Source: Dictyobacter kobayashii
Lineage (GTDB): Bacteria; Chloroflexota; Ktedonobacteria; Ktedonobacterales; Ktedonobacteraceae
Assembly: GCF_003967555.1 (NCBI RefSeq)
Contig: NZ_BIFS01000002.1
Location: forward strand, 1,736,001 to 1,800,000
DNA length: 64,000 nt
Reading direction: 5' to 3'
Within the stretch, counting starts at the first letter, position 1. Every line of letters begins with the position of its first letter. The notes below the pieces were generated by a model, which was not told the origin of the DNA, did no database searches, and worked only from the letters and a program-made list of their open reading frames with translations. The position numbers and the translations under genes were made by a program. Below are positions 50,275 to 59,888 of the stretch, one piece after another.

Positions 50275-51590
50275 ATGTCAAAAATATTCCTGGTTGATCC
50301 CGAGAAGAAACCACTTGATCCGATTCACCCAGGGCATGCACGTTTCTTGTTGAAGCGGGGGAAAGCAGCCGTGTGGAAAAGATTCCCGTTTACGCTCATC
50401 CTCAAAGCCGAGAGTGTCGCGCATCCCTATGTGCAACCACTCAGAGTCAAACTTGATCCTGGCAGCCGTACGACGGGTATTGCCATCGTCAATGATGCCA
50501 GTGGTGAGGTGGTCTTTGCCGCGGAACTTGCCCACCGTGGACACAACATCAAGGCAGCCCTGGATGATCGCCGCGCCGTTCGCAGATCAAGGCGGCAACG
50601 AAAAACACGCTACAGAAAGCCCCGATGGTCCAATCGAAAGAACAAAAAGCAGGGCTGCATCTCACCATCGTTAGAAAGCCGAATAGCCAATGTGCTGACC
50701 TGGGTTCGTCGCCTCTCGCGGTATGCGCCTATCTCAGCGATTAGTATGGAGTTGGTGCGCTTTGATCTGCAACAGATGGAGAACCCTGAAGTGTCGGGTG
50801 TTGAGTACCAACAAGGCACCCTGGCAGGCTATGAGGTGCATGAATATCTTCTGGAGAAGTGGGACCGTCAATGTGCTTATTGCGGGGCGAAAGACCTTCC
50901 TTTGCAAATAGAACACATTCACCCCGCGCCAATGGTGGCACGAACAGAGTCAGCAACCTTTGTCTCGCGTGTGAGAAGTGCAACACAACCAAAGGGACGC
51001 AGGATATCGCGGTGTTTCTCAAGAAAAAGCCTGATGTGTTGAAACGCATCCAGGCCCAGGCAAAAAAGCCACTCAAGGATGCGGCGGCGGTCAACTCCAC
51101 GCGCTGGGCACTCTACGAGCGACTCAAGGCAACAGGTTTGCCGATTGAGTGTGGATCGGGAGGGTTGACAAAGTTCAACCGAACAACGAGAGAACTGCCA
51201 AAGACGCACTGGTTAGATGCCGCCAACGTGGGGAAAAGGACACCTGAACGATTGCACGTCACAGGGATGGTTCCACTTCTCATCACGGCCACTGGTCATG
51301 GGAAGCGTCAAATGTGCGGTACAGACAAATATGGTTTCCCTTCTCGACATCGCCAAAGGCAAAAGCAGTACTTTGGGTACCAAACGGGAGATATGGTCAG
51401 AGCAGTGGTCACGTCAGGGAAGAAAGTGGGAGCATATGTTGGTCGGGTGTTGGTACGAGCTACTGGCTCATTCGATATCCGAACGAAGCAAGGCCGGGTA
51501 CAGGGGATTAGCTATCGCTTTTGCACTCCGATTCATCGTTGCGATGGCTATAGCTATCAAAAAGGAACGGGCCATTCTTCCCCGGTCTAA
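50275..51590 (+). CDS. iscB: IscB RNA-guided nuclease (one frameshift)
   Basis: Read across one break, a protein of about 439 residues. N-terminal PLMP domain: KKPLDPIHPGHARFLLKRGK. RuvC-I: KLDPGSRTTGIAIV (catalytic Asp). Arg-rich bridge helix: RRSRRQRKTRYRKPRWSNRK. RuvC-II: ISMELVRFDLQQ (Glu). HNH domain: CAYCGAKDLPLQIEHIHP with the second half GGTNRVSNLCLACEKCNTTK. RuvC-III: THWLDAANVG (Asp). All catalytic residues are present. IscB is the ancestor-like relative of Cas9 and cuts DNA guided by omega-RNA. The CCCC run at 50922-50925 is one base short; a fifth C joins IEHIHP to RANGGTNRVSN. Start ATG 50275 follows GGAGCAAGCAATC. Confidence 0.92.
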
Positions 51591-51751
51591 AGACACGGGG
51601 CTTCCTGGCCCGGTCAATGTGATAGTAGTAAAGCGTGTGTCATAATACAAAAGAATAGCACTGATCTGTACACAAAGTACTCATCATTCTTCTGTATATA
51701 TTGAGTCGGGCAAGTATAAGAAGCGTGGAATCTACTAGAGGAGATTGTGGC

Positions 51752-54700
51752 ATGACACAGCATAGCAAGATCACCTATCATCAGCAAGTGACTTATTGTG
51801 GAAAGCCACGTTGCCGCAGGTGCCGGGAAGGGATCGGGCATGGTCCATATTGGTATGCTTACCAGACGGTAAATGGGCAGACCACGCGGACCTATATTGG
51901 CAAGAATTTGCCACAAGAGGTACAGCTATGTCTGGATACCCCATCAACTACTACAGGAGATAGTGCCATGGCCTTAAATTTCTCCCCGCTCTCCTCTCGT
52001 TCAAACCGAACAGAACTGGCCGCAGATGCAGAGAATGTGGTGCTACGGATCTCCACATTAGGGCAATTTCGCCTGGAAGAGAAGGTGCTACCGGGGCGCA
52101 GTAAGCATAAAGGACGTGACTGGCATGTGATTGATGATGCGGCCTGGCAGCAGCGTTCCGTGCGTGCACTATTATCCTACCTGCTTTGTTGCCCCGGTCG
52201 CCGGACCACGCGATCCAGGCCATCGTGGCCCTCTGGCCAAATGATGATATCAACACTGCCAGCAGCACCCTCAATAAGACCCTGAATATCCTGCGTAAAG
52301 TGCTGGGACATCCATCGGTGAAACCTGGTCAGACACAATCCAGCGATGCGGTGGAACGTTTTTTGACAGATGGCGATTGGTTTGGCTTAGCTGGCCAGGA
52401 GCGGATCTGGATCGATGTCGATGAATTTGAACGGCTGGTTGAGCAGGTTGATCAGGAAGGAAATAAGCTACCGGAGTACGAAAAAAATCTCCAGGATGCG
52501 ATTGCACTATATAGTGGTGATTTCCTACCTGAAGAGCGGGTCGCGGAATGGGCGGTCAGGCGGCGCCAGATATTAAGACAAAAATGGGTCGAGTTGCTTT
52601 TAAAGCTGTCAAGCCTTTATGCAAGCAGTAATGATTATGTCAAGGCTATTAATATCTTGAATAATCTGTTGCTAAAGGACCCGACCAATGAACTGGCGAT
52701 CCAACAGTTGCTGGTTGCTTTGATGAACTTAAAGCGTCGTGGCGAGGCGATCCAGGCCTACCAGCACTTTGAGAAGACGCTGCAGCGCGACTACAATGCT
52801 GTGCCATCGGCCGAAACGCGTGCGCTCCACGATGCGATACGTTCAGGTGAAGGATTAACTGGTAGCGCTTTCTCCTCAAAAGCCATGGCCACGCGAAATT
52901 CAGAAAAGGCCCCCGCCACCGTTAAGAAAACCGAGCGCCACTCATCCAATTCCGGTCAATCCAGTCATGCACGTCATATGCTCCCGGTATCGATTCCAAG
53001 TGAGCCAATCGGGCGTATCCATCAAGGAAGTTTAATCGGGCGCGATAACGAGCTACACGCTATGCGTAAGCTACTGCAGAATGCTCACCTGCAACTGGTC
53101 GGCTCACGCCGCATTGGTGGTATCCCGTTGGATACCCAGCGCCAACCTCAGTTTCTCTTGCTGAATGGTGACCTGGGTATTGGCAAGACGCGTCTGGCCG
53201 AGGAACTGGGGCGTGAGGCCCAGCGTGACGGCTGGAACGTTATCTGGAATCGTATTTATCAATTAGAGAGCGTAATTCCTTATCGTGTTTGGATCGAGGC
53301 CCTGCGCAATATATTGACTAAGAATCCCAGTATTACCTCTTTACTCAGTCTGGAAACGCTGCGCGCCCTCTCTACGCTGAGCGGATTACTTGATGTACTA
53401 CCCGCAGATATTACGAGCAATCTGCCAGCCCATATGCTGGTTCCTGAGCAGGCCAAATACGCATTGTATAATGCTGTCAGCGAGCTGCTCAAGCAAACGA
53501 GTGAGATTGGACCGGTTCTAATTGTCCTGGATGATATTCAATGGGCTGATGTCAGCAGCTATGAATTGCTGGGGCACCTGGCGCGCCAGCTCACAGGTTA
53601 TCCAATCGCCTTTTTTGCTACCTGCCGGGAATCTGAGGTCCCTCGTGAAGCCACCCATCCCCTGCGCAAGATGATCCTGGAAATGCAGCGCGAACATACC
53701 ATCCTGCCATTGGATATCAAGCCGCTCTCCCCCGAACAGATCAAACTACTGGTTACCAGCCTCTCACCTCTTCCCGAGGAAGCCGTAACCCATATTCAAA
53801 CCTACGCAGCGGGCAATCCCTTTTTCGCTGAACAATTAGCCTGTTCAGATGCCGCTGACCTGCCAGTCACGATTAGTGGGGCCCTGGGCGATCGTATGAA
53901 GTTGCTCAAGCCCGAGTGCCGTGAATTATTGCGCCATGCTGCTGTGCTGGGTGGTGCCTTTGAGTTGCCGACTATTTGTATGCTAGAGACCGGCTCTGAT
54001 ACAGATGAAGACGATATGATTCTCCCTTTACTGGAAGAGGCCTTAAAATTCGGGGTGATTACCGATGAGGGAAGTGGTACCCGCATCTCCTATCATTTCT
54101 GGCATCCCTTATTGGTGTCCTATCTCTATGGTGACCTGTCTTCTATGCGCCGCGCCCGGCTGCATCAACGGGTAGCCGATATTATTCTCCAGATGAACAA
54201 GGGACGCGAAGAGAATGTGGCGGCGACCGTAACCATGCACCTGGAAAAAGCGGGTGCCGACGCGGCCAGGATCGCCTATTACGCTGAGTTAGCCGGCAAC
54301 GATGCCTATATCGTATCGGCTTACGCTGATGCCGCAACCCATTACCAGACCGCGGTACACTACTTGAAGAAGGTCCAATCCACCGATGTATTGCCCCAAT
54401 TGATTTCATTGCTTGAGCGGCTGGCGGAATGTACCATGAATGGGGGTGGCGATTATGAAAAAGCATGTAATATTTTCCACGAGGTACTCGAACTACGTAG
54501 TCGCCATATGACATCCCAGGATGCCCAATCTGAAGTATTGCTACAGGCTTTGCTCTGGGATCAGATTAGCTGGACCTGGCGTTATCGGGGAGATCTACAG
54601 CAGGCCTGGAATTGTTGGAGTCAGGGTGAGAAATTATTGAACGGCGTTAATATTGTCGGCGGCCCGGTCTGGGCGCGGCTATATTATACTCGGAGTAATC

Positions 54701-55644
54701 TCTATCAATTGGAGGGTTTATATGAGCAGGCATTGCATAGTGCTCAGGAAGCCCTCTCCCTGTTAGAGAGCGGCCAGAAGCAAAGTCCTGCCGCTGGTCC
54801 TTCAGATCGCAAGATGTGCAAGACGTTGATCCAACGTATTATCGAGGGTTATCCAGACCTGCTGGGTCGGCTGCAGCGGCATATGGGTTCTATCGCGGTT
54901 GCCATGGGACAGTTAAGTCAGGCCCTGGCTTATCAGAATAAGGCGCTGGCCTTTTTTGAGCAGAATGAGGAGCTGCGACAGATCGCCCATGTATCCTCAA
55001 ATATTGGGTTCATTCATCTTAAAATGGCGCACTATTCGCAGGCCCAGGCTGCATTACGGCGAGCGCAACTGCGGGCTAAAGATATTGGGGATCGACCGCT
55101 GCTATCGCTGGTGTCAAGCAATCTGGGCGAATTAGATGCGGCATTGGGGAATCTGGAAGAGGCCGAAAAAGAATATGCATTTGCCCTGCAGTCGAGTAGT
55201 GTGCTGGGTGATCGGGAATATACCAGCAAATGGAACGCCAGCCTGGCTGGTATCTTACAGGCGCGTGGAGAATGGGCTGAGGCCGCCAGGTGTATTCGTA
55301 GTGCCTTCTCTATCGCCCGTTCGATGCAGAATGCCCCGTCGATAGGGCAGGCATTGGTGGCCCTGGCTAATTTCCGGCTTGCGCAAGCGCTGACTTTACA
55401 AACAGATGAACAAAAATGTGTACGCTTGCTAGGTCATGCACAGAAAAATATTGAACGCGCATTAGCGCTGGAAGTCGATGCTGAGACGCGCTTGAAAGGA
55501 CAGCTGGTGTCAGCCCAGATTCTATTGAAGCGTGGTAAACAGGATGAGGCCAGGAGAGCGTTTGAGCATATCATGGAAGAGGCGCGACGCACTGAGCATC
55601 TGCAAATTATGGAGAAAGCCGGTCAACTGCTTGCGCAAGCGTAG
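51752..55644 (+). CDS. BTAD/AAA/TPR transcriptional regulator (one frameshift)
   Basis: A protein of about 1298 residues, paralogue of the gene at 14489. N-terminal Cys box YHQQVTYCGKPRCRRCREG, winged helix, BTAD domain (ELAIQQLLVALMNLKRRGEA), AAA ATPase (Walker A GDLGIGKT, Walker B LIVLDDIQWAD) and C-terminal TPR repeats. GAGGAG lies nine bases before ATG 51752. The frame breaks in CCCCGG at 52192-52197; one extra base restores continuity into PDHAIQAIVALWPNDD. Unlike its paralogue it keeps an even base composition to the end. Likely an ATP-dependent activator of nearby or secondary-metabolism genes. It starts 135 bases after the IscB element. Confidence 0.85.
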
Positions 55645-55776
55645 GGGCAAGCGAAGACGACATACGATACTATCTGTTACTGGAATACTCACAAATAAAT
55701 AGCTTCAACGTGTTACAGTAACAGCTTTAATAAAAAATATCGATGCTTAGCGATGTATTAGCTTGCTCAATTATAA

Positions 55777-56681
55777 TTATCTTTGATAAGCCCGGGCCAC
55801 AATAGCGGTAATATTATCAATACCCCCTGGGCATTAGCGTATTCGACCAGGCGATAAACACTCTCCTGCGGGCCAAACTGCTCTACGATACTGGTAAGTT
55901 CATGGTCATTGATCATGCCACAGAGTCCATCACTGCAGAGTACCAGGGCATCGCCCTCTTCAACATGCTCAACGAAGATATCTACCTCAACTTCTGGAAA
56001 GGGTCCAAGGGAACGGGTAATAATATTGCGCATAGAATGCATCTCCGCCTCTTCGGGAGTCATTTGTCCCAGGCGAACCTGCTCGGCGACCCATGAATGA
56101 TCCAGGGATATCTGACGAACCTGGCCTCGGCGAACCAGATAGGCGCGACTATCACCTACATTCGCTATATACGCTGTTTCTCCACGTAGAACTGCCACCA
56201 CACAGGTAGTCCCCATTCCACTATGTTGTGCATTTTCAGTGGCGCGTTGATAAATAGTAGCATTTGCATACTGGATGGCGCGGGTCAAACTAGCGGCCAC
56301 ATCGATATCGGCATCCTGATAATAGAGAGTGCAGACAGTATCAACAGCAATCTCGCTGGCCACTTCTCCCGCGGCATGACCACCCATGCCATCGGCCACA
56401 ATAAATAAGGCACCCTTCTGTTCTAGAAGCTGCTGATCTTTAGGGATAATATAAGCAACGCTATCTTCATTATGCTGGCGTTTGCGCCCAACATCTGTGC
56501 GTTGCGCTACATTCAATCCCAATGGTCGTGTTTTATATCCACGTTTCTGTGCCGCCGACACTGCTGGCGCGGTAGATGATTTAAAAAAAAGTTGTCGAAC
56601 ACGCGAGGCCACGCCCTGGCGCTGTTCCTTTTGTTGCGATGTGGATAGGTCATGAATGGTATGTGAAGGAAATATCTCCAT
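55777..56681 (-). CDS. PP2C-family Ser/Thr phosphatase (frameshift near its C-terminus)
   Basis: About 301 residues. Motifs of bacterial PP2C: RTDVGRKRQHNEDSVAY, FIVADGMGGHAAGEVAS (metal-binding Asp-Gly-Met-Gly-Gly), GTTCVVAVLRG, ANVGDSRAYLVR, LVLCSDGLCGMI. The last motif should be GGIDNITAIVAR; it appears after adding one base to the CCCCC run at 55823-55827, giving a stop at 55777. It would reverse Ser/Thr phosphorylation by Hanks-type kinases. The start at 56681 has GGAGA upstream; the longer in-frame extension is not homologous. Confidence 0.88.
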
Positions 56682-57304
56682 TATGCTTCTCCATTTCCAA
56701 TCATTAAGGATATATATGCTAGATTCTGCTATTATGTCTACCTTAGAGCGCTTGCGATCATTCTGCTCGCTTAATGAGAAGAATATCACAACTACCACAA
56801 TTCACAAACTTTGAGGCGGATGTCCTATCAAAAGATAAGTGATATGTCCTATAGCCTGTAGCTGATCTGTATCTACAGCGGATATATACGTAAAAAAAGA
56901 TTACCGAGAAAACAGCCTCTTTGTCAAGTAAATTCGCTTCTTATAGTACTATGCTCACTTCTCAGAAGAGATCTACATAAAGCTTCTTTTTACAAGTATA
57001 CTCTTTAATCCAAGTTGAGTTTTTTCGATCTACCATAGAACTATAAAAGGTTCTTAACTGTTCCCTTTGCGTATGCCCGGGATATCCTCTGTCATGTATA
57101 GTGAACATGTATATAAAGTAGTTATATTGTATTTTACAGTATAAAGTGGCAAATTTGTACAAATTTGCCATCATAAAGTACTAATCGGTGAAGGAGGGTA
57201 GGGGCGGGGTACATGTTTTCTGGCTACGTAATTAAATGGTGTAGTCCAAAAAACACGTACTTTTTAGCTGCTTATCGAAGCATGGACCATATTATCATTA
57301 AATG
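56682..57304. other. AT-rich intergenic gap with an operator-like palindrome
   Basis: More than 600 bases with no supported gene. A perfect 24-base palindrome TGGCAAATTTGT / ACAAATTTGCCA lies at 57147-57170, flanked by ATAAAGT on both sides. It has the size and symmetry of a repressor site, but no promoter elements can be tied to it. Confidence 0.45.
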
Positions 57305-57601
57305 CTATATTTGCCTCTTTTTTCTTAAACCAATGATGATAGCAATGATGCCCACAATTACCAGTAGTGCTTCGATAATCAGGGGGCCAGACAATAATGT
57401 GAGCATCAGAGGCAAGCTGAGTTGGACCTGTGGGTGCGCTGGTTTATAAGCAAAGTAGATAAAAAGTACACCTATGATAAACAGGAATGCACTTCCGACA
57501 AGGGCAAAGATGCCCCAGCTTAAAAAGGTTGTACCTTGCGAGGCCATACGCTGTGAGAGCATTCTTTGCGAATACTGTGCCCTGCGCTTTTTTTTGCTCA
57601 T
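57305..57601 (-). CDS. Small two-helix membrane protein
   Basis: A 98-residue protein with AGGAGAAAG upstream of the ATG. The N-terminus is strongly basic (MSKKKRRAQYSQRMLSQRMA), then two hydrophobic helices (about residues 28-50 and 64-90) and a basic end. The topology predicts both ends inside. I do not recognise a family. Confidence 0.7.
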   Translation of the reverse strand: MSKKKRRAQYSQRMLSQRMASQGTTFLSWGIFALVGSAFLFIIGVLFIYFAYKPAHPQVQLSLPLMLTLLSGPLIIEALLVIVGIIAIIIGLRKKRQI

Positions 57602-58415
57602 CGCTCTTTCTCCTGTTGTCGCACCCTATAAAACCATCTTGTACTTTGCCTGCTTTCTACAGCCGGATTGTTTTACCGGTGTCAGTGCAGCAGAACAGAT
57701 TATAATAAGTCTATCAACAGCTCAGATGATTAAAGAATTATATATATTATGTCACTATTCAGGTACCGTGTATCTTCGATAGCTTCGAGATCGCAGGGAG
57801 ATCACGAGCAAGGGATAAGATGTTCATGCTTTCTGGTGTGTTTGTGTCTGGTAGGCGGCCGTAGCCGCCCACCAGACACAAACACACTCTCAACCCGGCG
57901 CCTCAGGCGCCAAAGAGGAATATGAAAAAGCCCTGCTGCTGGGATAGTTAAAGGGGAGCGTTTTTAAGATGCAAGGTATCAAGGATGGGAGATAATGGCA
58001 TAAAATTATTGCCGTCGACAGGGTTTTTATGTTATGGATGAGATAAGACGTCCAAAAAATCGGCAATGCCATAACTGAAAATAGTTAGCGCGGCGTCCAA
58101 ATTTGCAATGGCTTTCTAGTCCCGCACTGCTAGCAGGCACAGGCAATTTGTAGAAGAATCCGCCTCATTCTATAGCCGCATTTAGGTATACTTTTGGCAG
58201 GGTGTGTGATTGAGAACTTGAGAAGTATATCGAAATTACCTGAACAGCTCGCTTGATGAGCGTGGCTGTTTTCTCGTAAGCTACTACACGGTAAACCGCT
58301 TCCTACCGCCTTATGTTTTTTGAGCTCTCGCTTCCCAGTCTGGCCGCGCTCTAGCTGGATTGGAAAAGTCCATGCACCCCCAGATTTCGTTTTAATATGT
58401 TTGCGAGGTGCCCTG
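57602..58415. repeat. Intergenic gap with family A repeat copy
   Basis: 57793-57945 is a family A copy: CAGGGAGATCACGAGCAAG, a 52-base palindrome at 57836-57887 (24-bp arms, one mismatch, centre GGCGGC-CGTA-GCCGCC), CAACCCGGCGCCTCAGGCGCC and GAATATGAAAAAGCCCTG. 57946-58415 shows no further element or gene. A plus-strand open frame into the next gene from 58320 is not needed. Confidence 0.7.
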
Positions 58416-59888
58416 GTGAAAAAATTAAAGGTGCTGGCCGGAATCGCTTTTGTGCTAAATACCTTTCTGTTTGGTTCCTACTATTCGGTGGCCAAGGAGA
58501 TGCTGGGACGGATTGATCCTATTGTCTTCACTTTTTTCACGATGATGACCCTGGTACCTCCGGCAATTTGTATATTGATTTTCTCGCGACACCATATTAC
58601 GCGTAACGCTGTCAAAAGCGGTTTCTTGCTAGGCACCTGTCTATGTCTTGGATTGTTTTCTCTGGCGGTGGCGCTCAAATATAATAGTGCTACCGGCACC
58701 GCTTTCTTTCCCTCACTGAATGGCTTGCTGGCCGCTATCTTTACCTGGTTATTCCTGCGCCAGCCGATCACGAAAGCGACCTGGTTTGCGGGCGTTGTCT
58801 CGGTCAGTGGGGCTGCGCTCTTGATGGTAAATGCTTCTATGGGTGGTGCGCGTGGTGCCTTGATCGCGTTTATCGGTGGATTACTCTGCACCTTCTACGT
58901 ATTCCTGGCCGACCATGAGCAGAAGGATCAAGCGGCCTACTGGCCCCTCTTCGGCATTGAGCTATTGACCATGGCACTGTGGGCCAATCTGCTGGCCCTT
59001 CTGTTTGGAGACTGGGATATCGTACATTTTGCGCTCCCCTGGGATATGGGGGTTGTATTTTATATCGGCCTGGGTACCATCTTCCTGCCAACCCTGTTTA
59101 CAGTTTTATTGCAGAAATATATCTCGCCGGTAACGGTCTCTTTTATTTATATCCTGGAGCCGATTTTCGGTGCCCTGGTAGCCTATCTCTATTTGCATGA
59201 AGTACTGCCATTGGATGGCTATCTGGGCGGACTGCTGGTGGTTACTGGCGTGCTTATTCATACCTGGGGAAGTGTTGAGCGACCACGTGCCCAGGCACAA
59301 ACATGGACAAGACAGCAACTGCAGCAGTCCTGGTTTCAATCCTTTATCTACCCACTCATCTGTTGCAGTCTAGGTGCCTGTATCGCCTTCAAAGTCGGCG
59401 GCTTCCCGCCGGGAGTCTGGCTTGACCTTTATCGAAACTGGTCACAGTTGCCGGCGCTGTTACAGGGTGCACAGCACATGGAAACGCTTTTGTTGCTGGC
59501 CCAATCAGTTTCCTGGCTGGTAGCCTGGTTGGCACTGATTGTGCTGGGCATACTGGTCTTTTATCGAGTGGGTAGTAAATTGTTTACCACCATGAACCCG
59601 GTTGTTGAACGAGACGTACGCACGCTAAGGCAGATGGGTTATACACAGCAGACGCAGGAGTTCGTAGCTGTACCACTGGCTAATGAAGAGCTGCCGCAAC
59701 GCCCACTTCACCGTCCGGTGCGGCTGGCACGCATTGAGCCAGCCGATGATCAGATATATGAAGCTCCAACCCATGTCCCCGGACGACGTACTATCGTAGC
59801 GCGACAACAGACATATCAAGATGTACAGCGCTGGCCCTGGGGGGCGAGCATGGAGCCATGGAAGCGAGGGAACGATGAAGAAAAATGA
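58416..59888 (+). CDS. EamA/DMT-family transporter with C-terminal extension
   Basis: A 490-residue membrane protein. The first 290 residues are ten hydrophobic helices with the two EamA repeats (LNTFLFGSYYSVAKEMLG, then LQKYISPVTVSFIYILEPIF), which fit a drug/metabolite exporter. The rest has two more hydrophobic segments and a charged cytoplasmic tail. The GTG at 58416 with GAGGTG upstream is the likely start. Its end overlaps the next gene by 14 bases, so the two are co-translated. Confidence 0.83.
   Translation: MKKLKVLAGIAFVLNTFLFGSYYSVAKEMLGRIDPIVFTFFTMMTLVPPAICILIFSRHHITRNAVKSGFLLGTCLCLGLFSLAVALKYNSATGTAFFPSLNGLLAAIFTWLFLRQPITKATWFAGVVSVSGAALLMVNASMGGARGALIAFIGGLLCTFYVFLADHEQKDQAAYWPLFGIELLTMALWANLLALLFGDWDIVHFALPWDMGVVFYIGLGTIFLPTLFTVLLQKYISPVTVSFIYILEPIFGALVAYLYLHEVLPLDGYLGGLLVVTGVLIHTWGSVERPRAQAQTWTRQQLQQSWFQSFIYPLICCSLGACIAFKVGGFPPGVWLDLYRNWSQLPALLQGAQHMETLLLLAQSVSWLVAWLALIVLGILVFYRVGSKLFTTMNPVVERDVRTLRQMGYTQQTQEFVAVPLANEELPQRPLHRPVRLARIEPADDQIYEAPTHVPGRRTIVARQQTYQDVQRWPWGASMEPWKRGNDEEK

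Larger units (their letters stand above)
50011..51617 (+). mobile_element. IscB element of the IS200/IS605 type, no transposase
   Basis: The segment from the first hairpin (50017-50032) to the hairpin CCCCG/CGGGG at 51580-51600 plus CCTGGCCCGGTCAA (to 51617) has the form of an IS200/IS605-family element: subterminal hairpins at each end, no terminal inverted repeats and no target duplication. It carries iscB alone; TnpA is absent, so it would need a transposase supplied elsewhere. The right-end hairpin overlaps the iscB stop codon. Ends are estimated. Confidence 0.65.

Noticed and set aside
57213..57449. Plus-strand frame of 78 codons with a purine-rich stretch upstream
   Set aside because: Mostly antisense to the small two-helix membrane protein, which has the better protein features and ribosome site.
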